Positions 34,623 through 44,132 of a stretch of 64,000 nt of DNA are shown one piece after another. The translations under genes were made by a program, and so were the position numbers. The stretch's first letter is position 1. Each line of letters starts with the position of its first letter. The notes beneath the pieces were generated by a model. It ran no database searches, had not been told where the DNA came from, and saw only the letters and a list, made by a program, of their open reading frames with translations. The stretch is from positions 310,001 through 374,000 of the forward strand of contig NC_013943.1 of the NCBI RefSeq assembly GCF_000025725.1, written 5' to 3'. Source of the stretch: Denitrovibrio acetiphilus DSM 12809 (GTDB lineage: Bacteria > Chrysiogenota > Deferribacteres > Deferribacterales > Geovibrionaceae).

Positions 34623-35300
34623 TTAATCCTCTACTATAAAATCGAATACTGCAAACACAACGACTGTAAATATAATATCGAATACTGCAAGAAGACTCAA
34701 CCATTTGTGAGCGAGTGCAGGATCTTCACCAAGAATATAAATGTTAAGTGCCTGAACTGCGGAGAGAATAACCGGTACCATCACAGGTAGAAGCAGGAGA
34801 GGCAGCATAACCTCTCTGGTTCTTGTGTTGACAGATATAATGGAAAACAAGGTGCCTAATATGGCAAATCCATAAGTTCCCATTAGAAAAACTGTCATAG
34901 GCATATAGCTGGAGTTAAAGATGCTTATGTTATAGAGAACTGTAAAGAGCGGTATGGTTATAAGCTCTACCACCATCATAAACATAAAGTTGCTTATCGC
35001 CTTTCCGAAAAAGATAGCCGATCTGTCAACCGGAGCAAGTAGTAGGGCTGAAAAGTTACCGCCGTTGACTTCGCTCATCATAGACTTGTTCAGCCCGAGC
35101 AGTCCGGCGAAGATAACCGCCATCCACAATATACCTCCGACAACACGGTTTTTAAACTCTGAGCCTGGCTCAAATATAAAACTGAAAACCACAACAGTTA
35201 AAACAGAGAAGAGAAGCATAGACACTACTATCTCTCTGGACTTGAGTTCGTGCAGCAGGTCTTTGCGTATGATAGCCATGAGTGACTGCATATAGTTCAT
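34623..35300 (-). CDS. ccmB: Heme exporter protein CcmB
   Basis: CcmB is the membrane subunit of the CcmAB ABC transporter that powers release of holo-CcmE. The 225-residue protein has six helices and family stretches 'IIRKDLLHELKSREIVVSML', 'GGILWMAVIFAGLLGLNKS' and 'DRSAIFFGKAISNF'. It overlaps ccmA (TGATG). Confidence 0.94.
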   Translation of the reverse strand: MNYMQSLMAIIRKDLLHELKSREIVVSMLLFSVLTVVVFSFIFEPGSEFKNRVVGGILWMAVIFAGLLGLNKSMMSEVNGGNFSALLLAPVDRSAIFFGKAISNFMFMMVVELITIPLFTVLYNISIFNSSYMPMTVFLMGTYGFAILGTLFSIISVNTRTREVMLPLLLLPVMVPVILSAVQALNIYILGEDPALAHKWLSLLAVFDIIFTVVVFAVFDFIVED

Positions 35301-36007
35301 CAGCTCACCGCCTCAGTGTATGACCGCTCAAATTCAGTGAGCGAAATGTCTGACTTTTTCTTATCAAAAACAAGCTTCCCTCGCCTGATAATCGCAAGTC
35401 GAGAAGCTGCATCGTACCCCTGTTTCATGTTATGGGTAACCATGATAATTGTACGCAGACTATCAAAGAGCTCTGTTAATATTTTAGTCAGTATGTCAGA
35501 TGCGTGTGTATCGAGACCCGTGTAGGGCTCGTCAAGGACAACAATGTCGGGGTTGTGCAAAAGAGCTCGTGTGATAGAAAGTCTTTGCAGCATGCCTCTG
35601 GAGTAGCCTCTAACTTTGTCATTACGTCTTTTATAAAGTTCGACCTTTGTCAGCAGTTCTTTTATGCGTTCGTCAATGTGCTTTACGCCGTAGAGTTGAG
35701 CATAGAAACGAAGATTTTCCATAGCTGTAAGTTCAGAATATAAAAACGGCTGATGCGAGATCACCCCGAATCTACTTCGGTATTCGTCTCTGAGCTTTTT
35801 CAGAGGAACTCCTTCATAGCTTATCTCTCCGGATGAGGGGGATGTCATTGTGCAGAGGAGTTTTAAAAAGGTTGACTTACCTGCACCGTTCGGACCGAAG
35901 ACGCTGACAAACTCGCCCTTTTCAAAAGAGACGGACACATCACGCAGTGCGTGGATGTGCCCGTATTTTTTATTAACGCTGCTGAACTTTATAAGAGGTT
36001 CAGACAT
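35300..36007 (-). CDS. ccmA: Heme exporter ATP-binding protein CcmA
   Basis: CcmA is the ATPase of the CcmAB complex. The 235-residue protein has Walker A 'FGPNGAGKSTFLKLL', Q-loop 'GVISHQPFLY', signature 'YSRGMLQRLSITRALLH' and Walker B 'IVVLDEPYTGLD'. The ATG at 36007 overlaps the ccmF stop by 8 nt, which is why I prefer it to the longer frame up to 36046. Confidence 0.95.
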   Translation of the reverse strand: MSEPLIKFSSVNKKYGHIHALRDVSVSFEKGEFVSVFGPNGAGKSTFLKLLCTMTSPSSGEISYEGVPLKKLRDEYRSRFGVISHQPFLYSELTAMENLRFYAQLYGVKHIDERIKELLTKVELYKRRNDKVRGYSRGMLQRLSITRALLHNPDIVVLDEPYTGLDTHASDILTKILTELFDSLRTIIMVTHNMKQGYDAASRLAIIRRGKLVFDKKKSDISLTEFERSYTEAVS

Positions 36008-37916
36008 TTTGTTTTTTCCGTCCTGATATACCGTATATACCACCAAGTACCATAACTATACACCCTATCCATACCCAAGCTATCAACGGCTGATAAACTG
36101 CTTGAATACCAACATAGTTTTCATTTTTAGAATAGGACGACAGTATAAGGTAAAGATCACCTTTAAGGGAAGACCTTATTGCCACTTCAGCGAATGCTTC
36201 CTGATTTTTATCGTAGAATCTGCGCTCAGGAGCAAGAGTGTATAATTTCTTGCCGTCTTTAAAAACGCGGACAGGAGCGTAAGCAGAGGTGTAGTTTTTA
36301 CGCTGTTTAAACTGAACATCTGCAACCTGAAGAGTATATTCTTCAAACTTAAAGCTTTCGCCGGGTGCAAGAACTCTATCGACCTGATAATTATAAAAGG
36401 ATGATGCAATGATGCCATATGCCATAAGGACTACCCCGATATGTACGATAAGTCCTCCATAGTAGCGTCTGTTGGACAGCAGCACCTTAGCACCGCTTTT
36501 CCTGACATTTACTGTTATTTGTATAAGTATTGTTACAAACGAAAATGTTGTTACACCAGTGAGAATGACAGAAAGAGGCTGTGTGTAGCCGAAAACATAC
36601 ATTGCAGCCATGGCAAATATGCCTATGACAGCAGATGGAAGCATCTTCTTGATAATCGTTCCGCTTTCAGTTTTGCTGTATGAAAGCAGCGGGGCAATAC
36701 CGCTTGCCAGCAGGATAAGCAGAAAGAAAGGTGATGATACTTTGTTATAATACGGGATGCCTACAGTTATCTTTTCCGGCAGAAAAAGACCGGATATTAT
36801 TGGCATCATAGTGCCTATAACGATAACTAGTGTAAGTCCGACAAAAAACCAGTTAGCAAGGAAGAAAACACCTTCTCTGGATGAAAAGTTGAAATGTTTA
36901 TCCTCATTCTCTGAAAGTTTTTTTGCCATAGGGATAAGATATGCGATGAATATGATTGTTGTACCGATCATGAAAACGAGGAAAAAATATCCAAGTGATG
37001 ATTTACCGAATGCATGCACGGAGTCAAGAACACCGCTTCTTGTGATAAATGTTCCGAAAAGGCACATCTGGAATGATATAAGGATCAGCATATGTGACCA
37101 TATCTTGAGTTTTCCTCTGCGTTCGAAGATGACTATGGAGTGAAGCAGTGCGGTGGATGTCAGCCATGGAAGCAGAGATGCGTTCTCCACGGGGTCCCAC
37201 GCCCAATAACCGCCCCAGCCGAGCTCAACATAAGCCCACTCGCCACCGAGAACAATACCTATTGTAAGGAAAATCCATGTAATTATAAGCCAGCGGCGTG
37301 TGTCTACAGCCCAGAAAGCAGATGCTTCTCTGCTGACAAGTGCGCCGAATGAGTGCCCGGCAACTATTGTGAAACCAACAAACCCAAGGAATAGGGTTGG
37401 CGGGTGATAAAGCATTCCAGGGTTCTGCAACAGCGGGTTCATCCCCATACCATCCTGTGGAAAGAAGTCAAGTTCCTGAAAAGGACTGGTGACGAAGACA
37501 GTCAGGATAAGGAAGAATGTCGCAGTAAGTGCTGAAACAGCAAGCACAGCAGATCTGTGTTTAGTGTCATAATTTTTAAGACGTATTACTTCTATAAGTG
37601 CGTAAACTGTGATCAGCCATCCCCAGAAGAGGAGTGAACCGGCCTGACCAGCCCACCATCCGCTAATTTTATATATGAACGGCAGAGCACTGTCTGTATA
37701 CTGTGCCACGTATTCCATTTTGAAATACCCTGTGGCGAGTGCGTAAACAAGCACCATAGAGGCTAAAGTTGTGCAGGCGGCTTGTGTTATCATAAACCAG
37801 TCAGCCATTTTGCTGTAAGATTTAGACTTCGTCTGCATAGCGTAAACATACATACCAAATGCCGCAAAACCGGCAAATAATCCGAGCAATTGAAAAAGAT
37901 TACCAATTTGTCCCAT
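36000..37916 (-). CDS. ccmF: Cytochrome c heme lyase subunit CcmF
   Basis: CcmF takes heme from CcmE and attaches it to apocytochromes. The 638-residue membrane protein contains the WWD heme-handling motif 'WGGYWAWDPVENASLLPWL', preceded by 'GGEWAYVELG', and 'NPGMLYHPPTLFLGFVGFTI'. No ccmH or ccmI partner is seen in the window, which matters for the mechanism (see the CcmE entry). It lies 44 nt after ccmE. Confidence 0.96.
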   Translation of the reverse strand: MGQIGNLFQLLGLFAGFAAFGMYVYAMQTKSKSYSKMADWFMITQAACTTLASMVLVYALATGYFKMEYVAQYTDSALPFIYKISGWWAGQAGSLLFWGWLITVYALIEVIRLKNYDTKHRSAVLAVSALTATFFLILTVFVTSPFQELDFFPQDGMGMNPLLQNPGMLYHPPTLFLGFVGFTIVAGHSFGALVSREASAFWAVDTRRWLIITWIFLTIGIVLGGEWAYVELGWGGYWAWDPVENASLLPWLTSTALLHSIVIFERRGKLKIWSHMLILISFQMCLFGTFITRSGVLDSVHAFGKSSLGYFFLVFMIGTTIIFIAYLIPMAKKLSENEDKHFNFSSREGVFFLANWFFVGLTLVIVIGTMMPIISGLFLPEKITVGIPYYNKVSSPFFLLILLASGIAPLLSYSKTESGTIIKKMLPSAVIGIFAMAAMYVFGYTQPLSVILTGVTTFSFVTILIQITVNVRKSGAKVLLSNRRYYGGLIVHIGVVLMAYGIIASSFYNYQVDRVLAPGESFKFEEYTLQVADVQFKQRKNYTSAYAPVRVFKDGKKLYTLAPERRFYDKNQEAFAEVAIRSSLKGDLYLILSSYSKNENYVGIQAVYQPLIAWVWIGCIVMVLGGIYGISGRKKQNV

Positions 37917-37960
37917 TACTACTCCCTATTTTAATAAATTGAATCAGAAGAAACTTAAGA

Positions 37961-38365
37961 TCAGCCCTCGTCAACGTCCGCTTCGTACTTGGACGGACAT
38001 TTAGTTAAAACTGTAGCAGCATTAAAAACATCTGCATCCTGGTCGAAACGCCCTTCAATGATGACTTGTATATCCTCTTTGAAGGTATCGGGGATGATAC
38101 CATTGTATATCACTTTCATAGCCTGACCGGATGTGTCAGCGATGTCAAATTCCAAATATTGTTTTTTGAAATCTTTTACGATAGTGCCTGTGACAACGTC
38201 TCCGCTGACACGCATGCCTTTTTTGTTGAATTTTTCCGGATTATGCAGAACTTCTGAGACTTCTAAGTAATAAACGCTCTCCGAACTGAAACCGGATACT
38301 AAAAGATACCCTATTGCGCCTGCGAAAACTACTGCGGCGAATAAAAATTTCCAGGATTTCTTCAT
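37961..38365 (-). CDS. ccmE: Cytochrome c maturation protein CcmE, Cys variant
   Basis: CcmE is the periplasmic heme chaperone. The 134-residue protein has a membrane anchor (about 6-23) and the OB-fold domain ('MRVSGDVVTGTIV', 'MKVIYNGIIPDTFKED', 'VIIEGRFDQDADVFNAATVL'). In classical CcmE, heme binds covalently to His in HxxxY. Here the same place reads C123-P-S-K-Y127, after 'LTK'. This CxxxY form is known from sulphate reducers and archaea that have a Ccm system without CcmG and CcmH, and neither is seen here. The start at 38365 has GGGAG upstream; the frame continues to 38404. Confidence 0.93.
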   Translation of the reverse strand: MKKSWKFLFAAVVFAGAIGYLLVSGFSSESVYYLEVSEVLHNPEKFNKKGMRVSGDVVTGTIVKDFKKQYLEFDIADTSGQAMKVIYNGIIPDTFKEDIQVIIEGRFDQDADVFNAATVLTKCPSKYEADVDEG

Positions 38366-38576
38366 ACTTTCAACTCCCGTGTTTATGTTAAGACATCTGA
38401 ACACTGCAAAAAGTTTTAAACAATGAGCAGTATATTATATTATTATTTTACTAATCGCAACTAAAATAGATATTATCTAATAAAAATTATCCTTATCGTG
38501 TTGCCTTCAATTATTCATGTAAATATAGTGTAAAAAAAGCATTGCTTTATCAATAAAAAATTTATAAAAATTGTAA

Positions 38577-39317
38577 ATGAACAATATATCAATATACACC
38601 GCACTACTTGCCGGGCTGCTCTCCTTTTTGTCTCCGTGTGTTCTTCCTCTTCTACCGGGGTACCTTTCGTTTATCTCCGGTGAATCGATCGAGACACTTT
38701 CCAGAGGCGATAAAAAAGCTGCACGGCTGAAAGTTTTCCTTGGAGCAGTCTTTTTCGGACTGGGTTTCATGCTTGTGTTTGTACTTCTCGGTGCATCAGC
38801 CACTAAGGTTGGGATGCTTCTGAAAAGCTACAAGCTTATTATCGGGCGCATTGCCGGAATTGTGATCATAATTCTGGGACTGCACATGATGGGAGTTTTC
38901 CGCATTAATAAACTTCTGGTGCAGAAGAAGTGGAATTATTCCAATAAAGCAGGTAAACCTTTCTATATTAATGCCTTTCTGCTTGGGATTGCATTTGTTT
39001 TCGGCTGGACACCATGTCTGGGACCTGTTCTTGCAGGTATTTTTGCAATGGCAGCAAGCGAAGACACAGTATGGCAGGGTATAAAACTTCTGACTGCTTT
39101 TGGCTTTGGTCTGTGGATACCGTTTCTTATCTCGGCTTTTGCTGTCGGGTATGTCCTCAGCGGAGTCAGGAAGGCTGGAAAAATCGTTATGGTTGTTGAA
39201 AAAACATCAGGGGTGCTGCTCATAATTATCGGTCTTTTGATGCTGACAAACAGCCTTCAGACTATCAGCTCATATCTTGTTATGTGGTTTCCTGTACTTG
39301 GCAATATAAATTTCTGA
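38577..39317 (+). CDS. ccdA: Cytochrome c biogenesis protein CcdA (DsbD membrane domain type)
   Basis: CcdA moves reducing equivalents from cytoplasmic thioredoxin to periplasmic thiols, needed to keep apocytochrome CxxCH reduced. The 246-residue protein has six helices and the two active Cys in 'LSPCVLPLLPGYLSF' and 'GWTPCLGPVLAGI'. It is divergent from ccmE. The ATG has no recognisable ribosome-binding site, but the first Cys at residue 20 fixes the N-terminus. Without CcmG/CcmH in view, CcdA may be the main thiol input of this Ccm system. Confidence 0.93.
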   Translation: MNNISIYTALLAGLLSFLSPCVLPLLPGYLSFISGESIETLSRGDKKAARLKVFLGAVFFGLGFMLVFVLLGASATKVGMLLKSYKLIIGRIAGIVIIILGLHMMGVFRINKLLVQKKWNYSNKAGKPFYINAFLLGIAFVFGWTPCLGPVLAGIFAMAASEDTVWQGIKLLTAFGFGLWIPFLISAFAVGYVLSGVRKAGKIVMVVEKTSGVLLIIIGLLMLTNSLQTISSYLVMWFPVLGNINF

Positions 39318-40526
39318 TCAGATCGGCATGTTGGTGATTAAAGAAAATACCGGTCCCATGAGTCCGAGCATTATCACCAGCATGAAAGCCCCGATAAATG
39401 CTATTATCAGAGGTTCTATCATTTTAGATATGTTTGTTGATGTGCAGTCAACCTTATAGTAGTAATTTTCTGCTATATTGCCAAGCTGGACATCGAGGTT
39501 GCCGGTCTGTTCGCCTATACTGACCATCCTTAAGATCACATTTGGATAGAGGTTCTGCTCCTTTAATGCCTCTGAAAAGGATTTCCCCATAGATATCCCA
39601 TCTTTTGCCTGCTCTATAGAGCATTTGTATACCGAATTTGTAAGACTTTCTTCCATTATCGTTAACGCCAGATAAAGAGGAAGACCTGCAGATATCATCA
39701 GCCGTAGATACTCTGCAATGAACGCATAGTTATAATTCCTGATTATCTGACCAAAGACAGGTGTTTTGAGGAGCAGTTTGTCAGTTATGTATTTGTATCT
39801 GTTTTGTGTCTTCCTGAGAGTCAGGTGCAGAGACACAAATACGAAGGATATTATTGCGGTCTCTATAAAGTATGACTGAAAGAAGCCTGACATTCCCATT
39901 ATGAGTTTGGTTGCAGGAGGCAGATCAATCTGAAATGATTTGAATGCAGAGATCATTTTAGGCATGACAGCCACCAGCCAGAAAACCATTGTCAGAATCA
40001 TACCGACCAGCGCAAATGAGGGGTAAATAAGTGCTGATTTGGTTTTAGTGGTGAGGTCGTTCATCTTCTTCATATGTTCAGCCGCATCTTTCAGGGTATT
40101 GTCGAGTTTTCCTGTTTCTTCGCCTATGCGCACGAGGTTTACTGTGATATCTGAGAATATTCCGGAGTGTCTGGAAAGTGCTTTTGATAGAGTCATTCCA
40201 GCGTGTACTCTGTTAGAGATATTTTCCAGCACACTTTGTAGATGATTATTGTCGGCATCTTTTGCAAGGTCGGAGAGTGCAGAGCTGATAGGGAGACCGG
40301 ATCTGACTGTTAGGTGCAGATTTTCTATCAGTTCCACTATGTCCTGTGGATTAATCTTTTGCCTGAACCTGAGAAAGCGATAAAATGATGGAAGTTTCTT
40401 TATTGATAAAACGTTTGAACCATCCATCTCCATATAGTCTGCAACATTTTCATTGTCTTCCAGTTCTATTATCTGATGTGTTTTCTGACCTTTATCATTT
40501 ATTGCCGTCACGCCATATAGCCGCAT
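39318..40526 (-). CDS. gspF: Type II secretion / type IV pilus inner-membrane platform protein (GspF/PilC family)
   Basis: The 402-residue protein is the membrane platform that the ATPase works on during pilus or pseudopilus assembly. It contains two repeated T2SSF domains (about 65-190 and 270-395, each with a motif such as 'RSGLPISSALSDLAKDADN' or 'SAGLPLYLALTIMEESL', and 'IGEETGKLD' / 'IGEQTGNLD') and three membrane helices. It starts 1 nt after the gspE stop. Confidence 0.92.
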   Translation of the reverse strand: MRLYGVTAINDKGQKTHQIIELEDNENVADYMEMDGSNVLSIKKLPSFYRFLRFRQKINPQDIVELIENLHLTVRSGLPISSALSDLAKDADNNHLQSVLENISNRVHAGMTLSKALSRHSGIFSDITVNLVRIGEETGKLDNTLKDAAEHMKKMNDLTTKTKSALIYPSFALVGMILTMVFWLVAVMPKMISAFKSFQIDLPPATKLIMGMSGFFQSYFIETAIISFVFVSLHLTLRKTQNRYKYITDKLLLKTPVFGQIIRNYNYAFIAEYLRLMISAGLPLYLALTIMEESLTNSVYKCSIEQAKDGISMGKSFSEALKEQNLYPNVILRMVSIGEQTGNLDVQLGNIAENYYYKVDCTSTNISKMIEPLIIAFIGAFMLVIMLGLMGPVFSLITNMPI

Positions 40527-42197
40527 CTAGAGCGCTACCCGAAGTATTTCGTCGGGGGTTGTGATGCCGTGCATAACTTTAATGAGTCCCGATTCAATTA
40601 TAGGTATCATACCGTTAGTCACTGCTTTTCTGAAGATTGTCATAGGTGTTGCTCCGGTGACGATTAATTCGCCGATTTCCTGGTCTATAACAAGCAGTTC
40701 ACTTATTACACCTCTTCCGGCGTAGCCTGTATTTCTGCAAAAAGCGCATCCCTTTCCCTGCTTGTAAATTATTTCTCCGTCAGGAGAGTAGCCGTGCTTT
40801 GTAAATACCTCCTCTGGTATCCCTTTGCTGATAAGCTCTGCTACGCTTTCGGATGTTTCTTCCTGACATGAACAGCAAGTTTTTCTGATCAGTCTCTGGG
40901 ACAAAATCCCTCCAACGCCTGAAGCTATCATATAATCTTTGATTTTCATTTCCATCAGTCTGGGAATAGCAGTTACAGCGTCGTTGGTGTGGAGTGTTGA
41001 GAGAACGAGATGACCTGTTATCGACGCTCTCATGGCCATTTCTGCTGTTTCCTCGTCACGCATCTCACCCAGAAGAATAACATCCGGATCCTGACGCAGG
41101 AAAGCCCTCATTGCCCGTGGAAAAGTATATCCGGCTTTCAGATTAAGCTGAGTTTGTTTAATGAACGGAAACTTGTATTCGATGGGGTCTTCTGCGGTTA
41201 GTATCTTTCGCTGCAAAGAGTTAATTTTACGCAGGGAGGCATACAGAGTTGTTGTTTTGCCTGACCCCGTAGGACCTGTGACAAGCAGAATACCGTGTGG
41301 ACGCTTAAGCTGCTTTTCTAGTTTATCTCTGGTGTCCGGTTCGAACCCTAGGCTTTCCAGATTAAACAGCGAGATGTTTTTCGAAAGCACTCTGAGAACA
41401 ATTCCTTCTCCGCAACAGGTTGGTATTGTTGATACCCGGACATCGAAATCCTCATCAAAAAAGGAGTGGCTCATCGCTCCGTCTTGCGGGAGTCTTTGTT
41501 CGGCAATGTCCAGGTTTGACAATATTTTAATGCGTGAAGATAGTGCACTGTGTACCATATGGGGGAAGGCGTAGTAGTGGTGCAGGATGCCGTCTATGCG
41601 AAAGAATATATGCGTGGCAGAGGTTTCAGGTGAAATGTGTATATCTGTGGCTCTTTCGATAATGGCACTGTTTAAAATATGCTCCACCAGCAGAGGCGGT
41701 TCAGATGTTATGCCTGATGCGACGGCACTGTCTATAAGCTTTTGAATTTCTTTGTCAATCGGACATTCAAGCATGTGATAATTAGTTTCTATATTTTTGA
41801 GTATAGATTCCCTGTCTGCTACATAGACATTAATCTGTTTATTGGTTTTTCTGCGGAGTATGTCTATGGTGTTTATGTTGAACGGGTCAGCCAGTGCCAC
41901 TGTCAGTCTCTTTTCAGTGTTTTCTATAGGTATTGCTTCGAGCTGCTTTGCTGTATGCCTGTCTATGAGCCTGAGAGCATCCGCACTCGGCGGGTGTTCG
42001 CTGATATCGATGAATGGTTTGTCTGCCTGTCTGGCTATGACAATGGCAACTTCTCTGGGGGAAACAAAGGAGAGATCGACCAGTATTTCTCCGAGCATCT
42101 TCTTGTTTATTTTTTTTATTTCGAGAGCAATTCTGATCTGCTCTTCTGTTACACATCCGGATTCTTTAAGGAGCTCGCCTACGGTCATTTCAGCCAT
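40527..42197 (-). CDS. gspE: Type II secretion / type IV pilus assembly ATPase (GspE/PilB family)
   Basis: The 556-residue ATPase drives pilus or pseudopilus extension. It has an N-terminal MshEN domain ('LKESGCVTEEQIRIALE', 'GEILVDLSFVSPREVAIVIA'), Walker A 'VTGPTGSGKTTTLYASL', Asp box 'LTAEDPIEYKFPFIKQTQ', Walker B 'RQDPDVILLGEMRDEETAE', His box 'TGHLVLSTLHTNDA' and a zinc-binding tetracysteine ('CCSCQ' and 'CAFCRNTG'). I chose the ATG at 42197 with AGAGGT upstream. MshEN domains can bind c-di-GMP; whether this one does is not shown. Confidence 0.93.
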   Translation of the reverse strand: MAEMTVGELLKESGCVTEEQIRIALEIKKINKKMLGEILVDLSFVSPREVAIVIARQADKPFIDISEHPPSADALRLIDRHTAKQLEAIPIENTEKRLTVALADPFNINTIDILRRKTNKQINVYVADRESILKNIETNYHMLECPIDKEIQKLIDSAVASGITSEPPLLVEHILNSAIIERATDIHISPETSATHIFFRIDGILHHYYAFPHMVHSALSSRIKILSNLDIAEQRLPQDGAMSHSFFDEDFDVRVSTIPTCCGEGIVLRVLSKNISLFNLESLGFEPDTRDKLEKQLKRPHGILLVTGPTGSGKTTTLYASLRKINSLQRKILTAEDPIEYKFPFIKQTQLNLKAGYTFPRAMRAFLRQDPDVILLGEMRDEETAEMAMRASITGHLVLSTLHTNDAVTAIPRLMEMKIKDYMIASGVGGILSQRLIRKTCCSCQEETSESVAELISKGIPEEVFTKHGYSPDGEIIYKQGKGCAFCRNTGYAGRGVISELLVIDQEIGELIVTGATPMTIFRKAVTNGMIPIIESGLIKVMHGITTPDEILRVAL

Positions 42198-42329
42198 GGT
42201 TTTATGAACCTCTGTTGATTTATAAAATGTTATAGTAAAACACAATAACTTTAAAGTTAAATGTTATTCATTATTTGCCTAGGAGATGGATATAGTGTAA
42301 TATTGGCAAAATATGACGGAGCCGCCTAT

Positions 42330-44132
42330 ATGATGCAAGTCACTATGAATCTTTATTTGCTTCTGGACAATATCATTCAGCTTTCTGTAAAGATATTGAG
42401 AGAGCTTGCTGATTATGTTCAGGCAGATCCGGTTTCCGTTTTTCTCACTCTTGGCGCAGCTTTTGCCGGATATGTTATTCTTAATATCTATAAGTATGTA
42501 GCATCTAAACGTACAGTAAGTCTGAAGCTTGATATACTGATCTATATTCTTTCCCCTTTTATTTACATATTATTCACATATTACGCAGTTCAGTCTGATG
42601 AGACAAATCCGCTTTTTCTGGCGTTGAATTATCTGGGGATTTTCTGGATTTCCGGTGCGCTGATGCGTGTGCCGTCTAAATATTACGGAATCAAAGTAAG
42701 GTTATACTATATCCCGTCTATACTGTTGATAGCTGTTGCCCTTGTGCTTTCAGCTTATATCGACATGGCGGCTATCTATTCAGATGTCACAGAGAAGGGA
42801 CTTAAGGGTGTTCTGGTTTTTGCGCGTGGTTTGTCCAAGATCCTTATGATGATTGGTATTTTTATTTATCTCAGGGCGATTCTGCCGAGGTCAGTAAAGA
42901 TGCTTGAGAGCTATTACCCGAAGATTACAGCATTCGCAACACTTTCAAGGCTCGTTATGACTGCCTATACTGTAGTGGCTCTTTTGTGGGTTTTGAATAT
43001 GATTGTGCTGGATTTTCGGGCTGTAATGTCGTTTGCGCTGCTGGGTATGATGCTGGCGCTTCTGTCTTATATCCTTTATAAAGTCAGGCAGAACCTTGAC
43101 AGAATCTATAAGCGTGCTCTTTACACCGAACTTGAATGGATGCAGATACAAAAAAGCCTCGGAAGGTTTATGCTGCTGACGTTTGCATATATTTATTATT
43201 CACTGGTTTATAATGCTCTTAACATGAGCGATGTGCTTGCCAAACTGAAGAAGATTTATTTCTTTGAAACCAAACTGTTTTCTCTTTCTGTACTCAGCCT
43301 GATATCGGCTGTATTTATATTTATGTACCTGAAAAGCTTGCTCTTTCTGCTTACAAAATACCTACGTGTCATTTTCTCTGACAGGTCGTTGTCGGACGAT
43401 ACAGATTCGCTGGAGATAATAGTTTATAATATGGGGTTATTGCTGGTAATCATGTCTGCAATGCTTCAGCTTGGTATCACATGGCAGATAGTCGTGCCTG
43501 CTGCGGGTGCTCTTGGTATAGGTATCGGATTCGGTCTTCAGGCTGTAATTAATAACTATATCTGCGGGTTTATTCTTCTGTTTTCAAAGAAGGTGCGCAT
43601 AGGCGATTTTGTGGAACTCCCCGGTTCTGCCGGGAGTGCTGTGGGGGTGCAGTCAGGGTCTGTCTTCGGTCGTGTTGTATCCATAGATATGTTTGCAACA
43701 ACAGTGCAGACTTACGACAACATAGAAATAATGGTTCCGAACTCTATCTTTATCTCTGAGACAATAATAAACTACACCAGAAGCGATAAATTTATCCGTG
43801 TGCGTGTTCCTGTTGGGATAGCCTATTCCTCTGATATAGACCTTGCGCAGAAGCTCATGAGAGAAGCTATCGAAGACTGCGAGCATGTGGTCAAGCATAA
43901 AGGGCAGGATGTATGGTTTATGGGATACGGTGAAAGCTCGCTGGACTTTATGGTGCTTTTCTGGCTGAATATGTCCGAAGGGTTTCAGATAACCGCCGTC
44001 AAGAATGTTTTTTTAACGTCCCTCTGGCATAAATTCAAAGAACATGATATAGAAATCCCGTTTCCTCAGTCGGATGTATGGTTTCGTAATGAACTGCATA
44101 TGGCTGACAAGACGGTTAAGGAGAATGATTAA
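42330..44132 (+). CDS. MscS-family mechanosensitive ion channel
   Basis: The protein has about 11 membrane helices and the MscS pore and beta domain at the end: 'GALGIGIGFGLQAVINNYICG' (split: GIGIGFGLQAVINNY), 'VRIGDFVELPG', 'GRVVSIDMFATTVQTYDNIE' and 'MVPNSIFISETIINYTRSD'. It releases solutes on osmotic down-shock. The long multi-helix N-terminus resembles the larger MscK/YnaI-type channels. I favour the ATG at 42330 (600 residues) because GGAG lies 8 nt upstream; the frame runs up to 42261 without one. The stop overlaps the proS start. Confidence 0.9.
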   Translation: MMQVTMNLYLLLDNIIQLSVKILRELADYVQADPVSVFLTLGAAFAGYVILNIYKYVASKRTVSLKLDILIYILSPFIYILFTYYAVQSDETNPLFLALNYLGIFWISGALMRVPSKYYGIKVRLYYIPSILLIAVALVLSAYIDMAAIYSDVTEKGLKGVLVFARGLSKILMMIGIFIYLRAILPRSVKMLESYYPKITAFATLSRLVMTAYTVVALLWVLNMIVLDFRAVMSFALLGMMLALLSYILYKVRQNLDRIYKRALYTELEWMQIQKSLGRFMLLTFAYIYYSLVYNALNMSDVLAKLKKIYFFETKLFSLSVLSLISAVFIFMYLKSLLFLLTKYLRVIFSDRSLSDDTDSLEIIVYNMGLLLVIMSAMLQLGITWQIVVPAAGALGIGIGFGLQAVINNYICGFILLFSKKVRIGDFVELPGSAGSAVGVQSGSVFGRVVSIDMFATTVQTYDNIEIMVPNSIFISETIINYTRSDKFIRVRVPVGIAYSSDIDLAQKLMREAIEDCEHVVKHKGQDVWFMGYGESSLDFMVLFWLNMSEGFQITAVKNVFLTSLWHKFKEHDIEIPFPQSDVWFRNELHMADKTVKEND

